5,037 nt of DNA from an uncultured Eubacteriales bacterium (GCA_934552855.1 CAKTEU010000054.1:1-5037); one strand, 5' to 3'. Positions 1 to 4,982 are shown, counted from the first letter of the stretch. The notes: generated by a model from the letters alone, not told the origin. Numbers and translations: made by a program.

Positions 1-125
1 ATATTCATTCGTTTCAAAAACGCATAATATCCGCTTCTTGATACTCCGAAGAATTTGCACATTGAGTTTATGCTGTATTTGTCTTTGTGCTTAAATATTA
101 CTTGATACTTAACCGATGGCTTCAC
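1..125 (-). CDS. IS3-family transposase OrfB, N-terminal fragment (runs off window)
   Basis: OrfB carries the DDE integrase-type catalytic domain that carries out cut-and-paste or copy-out transposition in IS3 elements. Only the first 41 codons are inside the window. They hold the family's N-terminal segment: a basic start (VKPSVKYQVIFKHKDKYS) and then INSMCKFFGVSRSGYYAFLK, which matches the conserved 'C.xLGVSRSGYYxWxxR' pattern. The start is taken as GTG at 125. It overlaps the orfA stop as GTGA, and AAAGGAA lies just upstream. A frameshift product is the usual alternative in this family, but I see no classical A6G-type slippery heptamer at the junction, so re-initiation is the simpler reading here. 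Whether the enzyme is intact cannot be judged from this part. Confidence 0.75.
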   Translation of the reverse strand, partial: MKPSVKYQVIFKHKDKYSINSMCKFFGVSRSGYYAFLKRMN

Positions 126-265
126 TTCCTTTCTGTGAGCGAGAGAAAGTCCCGCATTAATTCATTCTCCATTTCCAGTAGCTTTATCTTTGAATCTTTA
201 CGAGCTATGATATATTTCAACTCGTTTTGTTTGTGTTTAAGAAGTATCGTTACATCCGATGAGAC
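122..265 (-). pseudogene. IS3-family OrfA, C-terminal part without a recognisable start or HTH
   Basis: The frame is open for 47 codons between a TGA at 268-266 and its own TGA at 124-122. The protein end reads ...KIKLLEMENELMRDF followed by LSLTERK, the coiled-coil zipper and tail seen at the C-terminus of clostridial IS3 OrfA proteins, which help the transposase multimerise and bind DNA. A normal OrfA is about 90-150 residues and starts with a helix-turn-helix. Here the upstream frame is blocked by a stop, there is no ATG or GTG in the frame before the zipper, and the other two frames upstream do not resemble an HTH. Either the N-terminus has been lost, or this belongs to a subgroup with a very short OrfA and an unusual start. 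I favour a degraded copy, without certainty. Confidence 0.5.
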
Positions 266-486
266 TCAAAGGAGTTCTCGGTCTGAAACGGTCTAATATT
301 AACGGAGCGGCTACGGCTATTGAATTGCTGTATTGCAATCAAAACGGTTGATTTTTCCGCTTTTTACTCACTCAAAACCGTTGCTATATAAGGTTTTGCA
401 GCAGTTTTTTAATCAAAAAAACTCAATTTAAGCCGAAAATAAGCTTCCAGTAATTACGAGGTCAAGCTTTTTTTAAGAATGACGGC
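266..486. other. AT-rich spacer between IS3 element and tRNA-Thr terminator
   Basis: I see no gene here on either strand. It holds two small AT-rich hairpins: an 8-bp perfect inverted repeat at 403-410/416-423 (AGTTTTTT...AAAAAACT), and a 6-bp stem at 337-342/348-353 followed by T residues. Neither is a convincing terminator because both stems are almost pure A/T. The true end of the IS element probably lies in this stretch, but I could not identify its terminal inverted repeat. Confidence 0.5.
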
Positions 487-533
487 AAAAAAAGAAACGC
501 CCGAAACCCTTATAAATAAAGGCTTTGAGCGTT
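487..533 (-). terminator. Intrinsic terminator of tRNA-Thr
   Basis: On the minus strand a 16-bp stem (533-518 with 511-496; it contains three G-U pairs and one A-C mismatch) closes a 6-nt loop and is followed by TCTTTTTTT. It begins 11 nt after the CCA end of the tRNA, so it fits as the terminator of a single-tRNA transcript. Confidence 0.85.
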
Positions 534-543
534 CTTGCGTTTG

Positions 544-619
544 TGGAGCTGCTAACCAGATTTGAACTGGTGACCTCATCCTTACCAAGGATGCGCGCTA
601 CCGACTGCGCCATAGCAGC
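544..619 (-). tRNA. tRNA-Thr, anticodon GGT, CCA encoded
   Basis: The minus strand folds into a complete 76-nt cloverleaf. It has a perfect 7-bp acceptor stem (GCTGCTA/TAGCAGC), a 4-bp D stem (GCGC/GCGC) with an AGTCGGTA loop, a 5-bp anticodon stem (CATCC/GGATG) around the loop TTGGTAA, a variable loop AGGTC, and a perfect 5-bp T stem (ACCAG/CTGGT) with loop TTCAAAT. The anticodon is GGT, which reads the threonine codons ACC and ACU. The discriminator base is T and the CCA end (546-544) is encoded in the DNA. The layout is close to the E. coli tRNA-Thr(GGU) that I remember, including the TATGGC start after the acceptor stem and the TTGGTAA loop. Its own promoter and terminator flank it, so it is a single-gene unit. 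Confidence 0.97.
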
Positions 620-639
620 ACTTTCAACACAGCTCTGCT

Positions 640-668
640 ATTATAACTTATTTAATCGCAAATGTCAA
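640..668 (-). promoter_or_regulatory. Sigma-70/SigA promoter of tRNA-Thr, perfect consensus
   Basis: On the minus strand TTGACA (668-663) and TATAAT (645-640) are separated by exactly 17 bp, the ideal housekeeping sigma-factor promoter. The predicted start near 633 leaves a leader of roughly 14 nt before the tRNA, to be removed by RNase P. Such a strong promoter is usual for stable RNA genes. Confidence 0.93.
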
Positions 669-827
669 CATTATTTGCGGAAAAAATTCGGTTTTTTTGA
701 ACTTTTTTTCGCTTGCGGTTCAAGCGGCGATGCTTTGTGCTTTCAACCAAACGACTGAGTGACGGGTATGAAAGAATACATAAAAGAAGAAATGCGGCGT
801 TATACCCATAAAACGATTAAAAAGATG

Positions 828-866
828 AAAAAATTGCCGACCGATCCTTTTTGGGTCAGCCGGCAA
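828..866 (-). terminator. Intrinsic terminator of hppA
   Basis: On the minus strand a 14-bp stem (866-853 with 847-834; starting TTGCCGGC and ending CGGTCGGCAA; two G-U pairs and one mismatch) closes an AAAAA loop and is followed by TTTTTT. It lies about 35 nt after the hppA stop codon, so hppA transcription ends before the tRNA promoter. Confidence 0.9.
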
Positions 867-901
867 AGTTGTTATAATTGTTATTTGTTATTTTGCCGTT
901 A

Positions 902-2932
902 TCAGCCGAGAAGGCCCGCACCGCCGTTGATGAGAACAAAAAGCGGAGCAAAAACAAGGGCAACAATTGTCATAAGCTTGATAAGAATGTTGATTGACGG
1001 ACCGGAAGTATCCTTGAACGGGTCGCCGACCGTGTCACCGACAACTGCCGCTTTATGCGCATCGCTACCTTTTCCGCCGTGATTTCCGCCTTCAATATAC
1101 TTCTTTGCGTTGTCCCATGCACCGCCGGCGTTTGACATGAAAATGGCAACAAGAACGCCCGTTACAAGCGAACCGGCAAGAAGACCGCCGAGAGCATTTA
1201 CGCCGAGAACGCAGCCGACAAGAATCGGTGCGAATATTGCAAGAAGACCGGGAACAACCATTTCACGAAGTGAAGCTTTTGTTGAAATTGCAACGCAGGT
1301 TTTGTAATCGGGCTTCGCTTTGCCTTCAAGGATACCCGGAATGGTTCTGAATTGGCGGCGAACTTCTTCAATCATCTGATATGCCGCTTTGCTGACCGAT
1401 TCCATTGTAAATGCCGAGAAAACAAACGGAAGCATTCCGCCGATGAAAAGACCGATTACAACATTACTGTTGAGTATGTCAATTGAATTTATGCCGACCG
1501 CTTCTTTGTATGAGAAGAAAAGGGCAAGGGCGGTAAGAGCCGCCGAACCGATTGCAAAACCTTTTCCCATTGCGGCCGTTGTGTTGCCGACTGAGTCAAG
1601 CTTATCCGTGATGTCACGAACGGATTCGTCAAGGCCGCTCATTTCGGCAATACCGCCTGCGTTGTCGGCAATCGGGCCGTATGCGTCAACGGCAACGGTG
1701 ATACCCGTTGTTGAAAGCATTCCGACCGCGGCAAGGGCAATTCCGTAAATTCCGCCGCCTTCGCCGCACTTGCTGCCGAAGAAGAAGGATATGAAAATTC
1801 CGATGCAGATGAAGATGATTGAAACAGCTGTTGATTGGAAACCGGTTGCAATGCCCGAAATGATGTTCGTTGCCGAACCGGTTTCAGACTGCTTTGCAAT
1901 CTTTTTTACAAAGCGGTATGAGTCGGATGTATAAACTTCGGTGAAGAAACCTATCAGAACGCCGACAATAAGGCCGGCAACGATTGTGATTCCGTAATAA
2001 AGCGAGCCGAAGAAAACTTGGCTCAAAACGAGCGAACCGACAAGAACGATTCCGGAAGCGACATATGTTCCGGTTTTGAGTGCCTTTGCCGGGTTTTTGT
2101 CTCCGCGAACAAAGAATGTTCCGAGAATCGACGAAACAAGTCCGAGGGCAGCAATAATGAGGGGATAAACAGCACCGTAAGTGAGCTTGTCGGGCATTAC
2201 ATTTTTGCAGAAGATGAGACCGAGTGTGATTGCCGAAACAACGGCACCGCCGTAGCTTTCAAAAAGGTCTGCACCCATTCCTGCAACGTCGCCTACGTTG
2301 TCGCCTACGTTATCGGCAATAACCGCAGGGTTCCTCGGGTCGTCTTCGGGTATACCGGCTTCAACTTTGCCGACAAGGTCTGCACCGACATCCGCCGCCT
2401 TTGTATAAATTCCGCCGCCGACACGGGCGAAAAGGGCAATTGACGAAGCACCGAGACTGAATCCGAAAAGAATATTGTCATCTTTTGTGAGTATGTAGAT
2501 TACCGAAATGCCGAGAAGGCCGAGCCCCGCAACGCAAAGACCCATTACCGAGCCGCCGGAGAATGCAACGGAAAGGGCTTTTGCCATTCCGCTTTCTTTT
2601 GCGGCGTTTGCGGTTCTGACGTTTGCAAGGGTTGCAACTCTCATTCCGAAGTAGCCGGCGGCAACGGAAAACAGTGCGCCGACAACAAAGCAGACCGCCT
2701 CAAGCCAGTTTTTGAGCAAAAGGCCGATTGCAAGGAAGATTACCGCAACAAAGACGACGATGATTTTGTACTCCGAAAAAAGAAACGCCGTTGCGCCTTC
2801 GTGAATTGAAGAAGCGATTTCTTTCATTTTGTCATTGCCTGCGGGCTGCTTTTTAACCTTGAGCGCAAGGAAGAGAGCGAACAGCAAACCGAGAGCACTG
2901 ACAACCGGAACTGCATAGAGAAGTTTGTCCAT
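902..2932 (-). CDS. hppA: Membrane-bound ion-pumping pyrophosphatase, K+-dependent, probably Na+-transporting
   Basis: This integral membrane pump hydrolyses cytoplasmic pyrophosphate to phosphate and moves Na+ and/or H+ out of the cell. The 676 residues fit the family, which usually has about 16 membrane helices, and hydrophobic segments run throughout. Signature regions are intact: GGGIYTKAADVGADLVGKVE (172-191), the acidic pyrophosphate/Mg2+ site EDDPRNP (196-202) with DNVGDNVGD (207-215), DNAGGIAEM (423-431), DNAKK (607-611), and KGSDAHKAAVVGDTVGDPFK (621-640). Ala453 in GNTTAAMGKG marks the K+-dependent class, since K+-independent pumps have Lys there. Glu225 in ADLFES corresponds to the helix-6 glutamate of Na+-type pumps such as the Thermotoga enzyme, whereas plant H+ pumps carry it four residues later. 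Dual Na+/H+ pumping cannot be excluded. The start is ATG 2932 because AAGGAG lies 9 nt upstream; an in-frame ATG at 2956 has no ribosome binding site. It is a monocistronic unit divergent from gdhA. Confidence 0.97.
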   Translation of the reverse strand: MDKLLYAVPVVSALGLLFALFLALKVKKQPAGNDKMKEIASSIHEGATAFLFSEYKIIVVFVAVIFLAIGLLLKNWLEAVCFVVGALFSVAAGYFGMRVATLANVRTANAAKESGMAKALSVAFSGGSVMGLCVAGLGLLGISVIYILTKDDNILFGFSLGASSIALFARVGGGIYTKAADVGADLVGKVEAGIPEDDPRNPAVIADNVGDNVGDVAGMGADLFESYGGAVVSAITLGLIFCKNVMPDKLTYGAVYPLIIAALGLVSSILGTFFVRGDKNPAKALKTGTYVASGIVLVGSLVLSQVFFGSLYYGITIVAGLIVGVLIGFFTEVYTSDSYRFVKKIAKQSETGSATNIISGIATGFQSTAVSIIFICIGIFISFFFGSKCGEGGGIYGIALAAVGMLSTTGITVAVDAYGPIADNAGGIAEMSGLDESVRDITDKLDSVGNTTAAMGKGFAIGSAALTALALFFSYKEAVGINSIDILNSNVVIGLFIGGMLPFVFSAFTMESVSKAAYQMIEEVRRQFRTIPGILEGKAKPDYKTCVAISTKASLREMVVPGLLAIFAPILVGCVLGVNALGGLLAGSLVTGVLVAIFMSNAGGAWDNAKKYIEGGNHGGKGSDAHKAAVVGDTVGDPFKDTSGPSINILIKLMTIVALVFAPLFVLINGGAGLLG

Positions 2933-2934
2933 TT

Positions 2935-2985
2935 TTAATAACTCCTTTTGCGGCATAGGACAAGCCGCATCAATATTTTCTCCAT
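2935..2985 (-). CDS. Possible 16-codon leader peptide ORF upstream of hppA
   Basis: In the hppA leader a short frame starts at ATG 2985 and ends with TAA at 2937-2935, only 2 nt before the hppA start codon. Its product would be MEKILMRLVLCRKRSY, hydrophobic in the first half and basic at the end. It has its own good Shine-Dalgarno sequence, GGAG(AG) at 2998-2995, 9 nt before the ATG. Its last codons cover the hppA ribosome binding site, and its coding region contains a 6-bp hairpin (TGCGGC 2969-2964 with GCCGCA 2954-2949) that translation would open. This arrangement suits translational coupling. The peptide does not resemble a known leader, and no transcription attenuator follows it. An ORF this short could be chance, so the call is an inference from the ribosome binding site and the spacing. 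Confidence 0.4.
   Translation of the reverse strand: MEKILMRLVLCRKRSY
2942..2947 (-). promoter_or_regulatory. hppA ribosome binding site (decides start at 2932)
   Basis: AAGGAG on the minus strand with a 9-nt spacer to ATG 2932. It lies inside the eight extra codons that a start at 2956 would add, so it argues against that longer reading. It also lies inside the short upstream ORF, whose translation could affect access to it. Confidence 0.85.
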
Positions 2986-3028
2986 AGCTATTCTCTCCAA
3001 AATCACTTCACTATGAGACAACTTTAAT

Positions 3029-3055
3029 ATTATAACAGATTTTGGCAATTGTCAA
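3029..3055 (-). promoter_or_regulatory. hppA promoter with extended -10
   Basis: On the minus strand TATAAT (3034-3029) is preceded by TGT, giving the extended -10 TGTTATAAT. TTGACA lies at 3055-3050 with a short 15-bp spacer. The short spacer is suboptimal but the extended -10 can compensate; alternatively TAATAT two bases further on would give a 17-bp spacer with a weaker -10. Transcription should start near 3022, leaving a leader of about 90 nt before hppA. Confidence 0.75.
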
Positions 3056-3081
3056 GCCATATGACGAAACTCATCTTAAAA

Positions 3082-3102
3082 TTTTGTTAAACTTTAACAA
3101 AA
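3082..3102. promoter_or_regulatory. Palindrome resembling a clostridial Rex operator
   Basis: TTTTGTTAAA, one central C, then TTTAACAAAA: a perfect 10-bp inverted repeat. The core reads TTGTTAA-N3-TTAACAA. The clostridial consensus for the NADH-sensing repressor Rex is, as I recall, TTGTTAA-N4-TTAACAA, so both half-sites match but the spacing is one base short. It lies 27-47 bp upstream of the hppA -35 and about 300 bp upstream of the gdhA -35, an unusual place for simple repression. It may be a site for a different dimeric regulator or a chance AT palindrome. Confidence 0.3.
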
Positions 3103-3293
3103 AATTTAAATTCGGTATGATTTATATGCCTAAAAATTGTTTTTAAGACCAATATTCGGAAAAACGGATACTTTTGACTTTGTTGATAAGGCTGCATCGG
3201 TCGGCTGTAAAGCGCTGGATTTATAACATGACGTGTTTTATACGTTTTTTGATGCGGTGGGTCAAAAATCTAAATATTTATACAATATAACAT

Positions 3294-3335
3294 AAAAACG
3301 GCGAGTGAATATTCGCTCACTCGGGTGAGTCGCCG
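3294..3335 (-). terminator. Orphan terminator-like bistable hairpin
   Basis: Two exclusive folds are visible. One pairs CGAGTGA (3302-3308) with TCACTCG (3317-3323) around an 8-nt loop. The other pairs CGGCGA (3299-3304) with TCGCCG (3330-3335) and CTCAC (3316-3320) with GTGAG (3325-3329), leaving an 11-nt bulge. On the minus strand it is followed by TTTTT (3298-3294), as in an intrinsic terminator. No left-pointing gene lies upstream of it, since gdhA runs the other way, so it may stop antisense transcription or be a relic. It lies about 60 bp upstream of the gdhA promoter and so is not part of that mRNA. Confidence 0.35.
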
Positions 3336-3397
3336 CTCATTGGTAAAACAGTTGCAACACGTCTTTTTTAGTGGATTTTTTTTGTCAGTTTTTATCG

Positions 3398-3427
3398 TTG
3401 ACATAATTGCTGATTTTGTAATATAAT
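3398..3427 (+). promoter_or_regulatory. gdhA promoter
   Basis: TTGACA (3398-3403) and TATAAT (3422-3427) with an 18-bp spacer form a strong SigA-type promoter. The start near 3434 gives a leader of about 68 nt. The -10 lies inside an inverted repeat (GTAAT-ATA-ATTAC, 3418-3430), and a third GTAAT follows at 3435-3439. The leader has a small hairpin GGCAA-AAAA-TTGCC at 3467-3480, just before the ribosome binding site. Confidence 0.85.
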
Positions 3428-3487
3428 TACTACTGTAATCATTTAAAGCGATAATAAATATTGAATGGCAAAAAATTGCCGGTAATT

Positions 3488-3493
3488 AAGGAG
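3488..3493 (+). promoter_or_regulatory. gdhA ribosome binding site (decides start at 3502)
   Basis: AAGGAG with an 8-nt spacer to GTG 3502. An earlier in-frame GTG at 3493 overlaps this Shine-Dalgarno sequence and has none of its own at a workable distance, so the shorter start is preferred. Confidence 0.85.
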
Positions 3494-3501
3494 TGTTCAG
3501 C

Positions 3502-4845
3502 GTGAATTACATAGAAAGAGTTATTGACGAAGTTAAGAAAAAGAATGCAGGCGAACCGGAATTTATTCAAACCGTTACTGAAGTGCTCACTTCAATTGCT
3601 CCGTATGTTGAAAAGCATCCGGAATTTGAAAAAGCAGCTTTGCTTGAAAGAATGGTTGAACCGGAGAGAATCGTCTCTTTCCGTGTTACATGGGTTGACG
3701 ACAGCGGAAAGGTTCAGGTCAACCGCGGATACAGAGTTCAGTTTAACGGAGCAATCGGACCTTATAAGGGCGGCCTTCGTTTTCATTCATCGGTATATCA
3801 GGGACTTCTCAAGTTCCTCGGCTTTGAACAGACGTTTAAAAACAGTCTTACGGGTCTTCCGATCGGCGGAGCAAAGGGCGGAAGCGATTTTGATCCCCAC
3901 GGAAAAAGCGACGGAGAAATCATGCGTTTTTGCCAAAGCTTCATGACCGAGCTTTACAAACATATCGGACCGGAAATTGATGTTCCCGCCGGTGATATCG
4001 GTGTTGGCGAAAAGGAGATAGGTTACCTTTACGGCTGGTACAGACACGTTAAGGGTGTTTTTGAAAACGGTGTTCTCACAGGAAAAAGCATGTCTTACGG
4101 CGGTTCTTACATTCGTCCTGAAGCCACGGGTTACGGCGCAGTTTATTATACAATTGAAATGCTTAAGCATTTCGGCGACACCGTGAAAGGAAAAACGGTT
4201 GTTGTTTCGGGTTACGGCAACGTTTCATGGGGTGCAATCAAAAAACTCAACGAACTCGGCGCAAAGGTAATCACAATTTCGGGTTCGGACGGATATATTC
4301 TTGACGAGGATGGAATCAATACCGACGAAAAGATTGATTATCTTCTCAAAATCCGTGCTTGTTCAAACATTAAGCTTAAAGACTATGCCGAAAAATTCGG
4401 TGCAAAGTTCTTCCCGGGCGAAAAGCCGTGGGGCGTTAAAGCCGACATTGTGATGCCCTGTGCAACTCAGAACGAAGTCGGAATTGAAGAAGCAAAACAG
4501 ATTGTTTCAAACGGCACTCAGTACTATGTTGAAGTTTCAAATATGCCGACAACGAACGAAGCTTTGGAATACCTCAAGAAGAACCTTAAAGCTGTTGCTC
4601 CGTCAAAGGCCGCAAACGCAGGCGGCGTTGCGGTTTCCGCTCTTGAAATGAGCCAAAACTCAATCCGCTATACATGGACCGCAGAAGAGGTTGACGCAAA
4701 GCTTTATGACATTATGAAAAACATTCACGATTCAAGCGCAAAAGCCGCAGAAGAAAACGGCCTTGGTTATGACCTTGTTGCCGGTGCAAACATTGCGGGC
4801 TTTGAAAAGGTTGCAAACGCAATGATGTTCCAGGGACTCATCTGA
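3502..4845 (+). CDS. gdhA: Glutamate dehydrogenase, hexameric small type
   Basis: Cytoplasmic enzyme interconverting 2-oxoglutarate plus ammonium plus NAD(P)H with glutamate. Starting at GTG 3502 it has 447 residues, the usual length of the bacterial homohexameric (about 50-kDa subunit) class. The N-terminal half holds the substrate site: Lys89 in GPYKGGLRF, Lys113 in TFKNS, the catalytic Lys125 in GGAKGGSDFDP and Asp165 in PAGDIGVG, all matching the numbering I recall for the Clostridium symbiosum enzyme. The Rossmann coenzyme domain follows with GYGNVSWGA (237-245). The C-terminal part returns to the active site with Ser379 in GGVAVSALEMSQNS. Long stretches such as FFPGEKPWG, MPCATQN and NMPTTNEAL agree with clostridial GDH. 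Coenzyme choice is unclear: Asp263 recalls the NAD+ enzyme of C. symbiosum, but Ser262 recalls NADP+ enzymes. It is a single-gene unit with its own promoter and terminator. Confidence 0.97.
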   Translation: MNYIERVIDEVKKKNAGEPEFIQTVTEVLTSIAPYVEKHPEFEKAALLERMVEPERIVSFRVTWVDDSGKVQVNRGYRVQFNGAIGPYKGGLRFHSSVYQGLLKFLGFEQTFKNSLTGLPIGGAKGGSDFDPHGKSDGEIMRFCQSFMTELYKHIGPEIDVPAGDIGVGEKEIGYLYGWYRHVKGVFENGVLTGKSMSYGGSYIRPEATGYGAVYYTIEMLKHFGDTVKGKTVVVSGYGNVSWGAIKKLNELGAKVITISGSDGYILDEDGINTDEKIDYLLKIRACSNIKLKDYAEKFGAKFFPGEKPWGVKADIVMPCATQNEVGIEEAKQIVSNGTQYYVEVSNMPTTNEALEYLKKNLKAVAPSKAANAGGVAVSALEMSQNSIRYTWTAEEVDAKLYDIMKNIHDSSAKAAEENGLGYDLVAGANIAGFEKVANAMMFQGLI

Positions 4846-4854
4846 TGAAAATAT

Positions 4855-4886
4855 AAAAAACGGCTGACAAATGTCGGCCGTTTTTT
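4855..4886. terminator. Bidirectional intrinsic terminator after gdhA
   Basis: A 14-bp stem (4855-4868 with 4873-4886, one U-G pair on the gdhA strand) closes an AAAT loop. The arms start with AAAAAACGGC and end with GCCGTTTTTT, so an RNA from either strand ends in a U run. For gdhA it comes 9 nt after the stop codon. On the minus strand it would end any transcript from the promoter at 4954-4982. Confidence 0.92.
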
Positions 4887-4947
4887 GCGTCTTTCTGCAC
4901 ATAGCATTTTGAAAGTATATGCAGAAAGCTTTTGCTTTGACGTGTAA
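4855..4947 (-). ncRNA. Candidate small RNA of about 90 nt, convergent to gdhA
   Basis: A good left-pointing promoter (4954-4982) faces a strong terminator about 70 bp away with no ORF between, which predicts a discrete RNA starting near 4947-4945 and ending near 4855. The RNA can form a 9-bp perfect stem, CTTTCTGCA (4928-4920) with TGCAGAAAG (4899-4891), around a 20-nt loop. It can instead form a short AAAGC-AAAA-GCTTT hairpin (4938-4925) that uses four bases of the same stem. The 3' end is the bidirectional terminator, so the RNA would overlap the 3' end of the gdhA mRNA by up to about 30 nt. I recognise no known RNA family. It has no ORF with a ribosome binding site. Transcription is inferred from sequence only. 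Confidence 0.45.
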
Positions 4948-4953
4948 AATTAT

Positions 4954-4982
4954 ACTATAAGAGACCAGCTATGAAAAGTCAA
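4954..4982 (-). promoter_or_regulatory. Left-pointing promoter facing the gdhA terminator
   Basis: On the minus strand TTGACT (4982-4977) and TATAGT (4959-4954) are 17 bp apart, each one base from consensus. An AT-rich stretch upstream (around 4985-5002) could act as an UP-like element. No gene lies downstream on this strand before the terminator, so the likely product is a short RNA. Confidence 0.65.

Larger units (their letters stand above)
1..265 (-). mobile_element. IS3-family insertion sequence, 5' part, cut by window edge
   Basis: Read on the minus strand, two overlapping frames give the end of an IS3-type orfA (a charged leucine-zipper-like tail ending in SLTERK) followed directly by an orfB that begins with the usual N-terminal helix-turn-helix motif CKFFGVSRSGYYAFLKR. 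This orfA/orfB arrangement, with orfB in the -1 frame relative to orfA, is typical of IS3 transposases. The rest of orfB, with its DDE catalytic core, and the distal inverted repeat lie beyond position 1. I could not recognise the proximal inverted repeat, so the right boundary is only the limit of the open orfA frame. The element sits about 220 bp beyond the end of the tRNA-Thr unit. Confidence 0.75.
3056..3397. other. Gene-free divergent spacer between hppA and gdhA promoters
   Basis: About 340 bp without a supported gene on either strand. It contains a perfect 10-bp inverted repeat with a 1-nt centre at 3082-3102, a palindrome AATTTAAATT at 3103-3112, a G/C-rich bistable hairpin at 3299-3335, a palindrome GTTGCAAC at 3351-3358, and T-rich runs at 3362-3395. 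The stretch 3113-3290 shows nothing I can identify. Confidence 0.6.

Noticed and set aside
87..296. Plus-strand ORF of 69 codons
   Set aside because: It is the antisense of the IS3 orfA/orfB junction; the minus strand gives recognisable transposase sequence instead.
672..755. Hairpins CGCTTG/CAAGCG and TTGAAC/GTTCAA next to T-rich runs as a terminator
   Set aside because: The T run precedes the hairpin on the plus strand and is an A run after it on the minus strand, so it does not fit an intrinsic terminator on either strand.
525..758. Plus-strand ORF of 77 codons
   Set aside because: It reads antisense through the tRNA-Thr gene and its promoter, a common source of false ORFs.
759..1082. 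Plus-strand ORF of 107 codons with a charged start (MTGMKEYIKEEMRRYTHK)
   Set aside because: It runs through the hppA terminator and into the antisense of hppA, lacks a good ribosome binding site, and its second half is plainly a shadow of the pump gene.
2943..2969. Pseudoknot between the leader hairpin loop (TCCT) and the hppA Shine-Dalgarno (AGGA)
   Set aside because: The four-base match exists, but only 2 nt would have to span a 6-bp stem, which is sterically unlikely. The hairpin alone is kept as an observation.
3592..4170. Minus-strand ORFs of 64 and 127 codons inside gdhA
   Set aside because: Shadows of gdhA with no ribosome binding site and no family resemblance.
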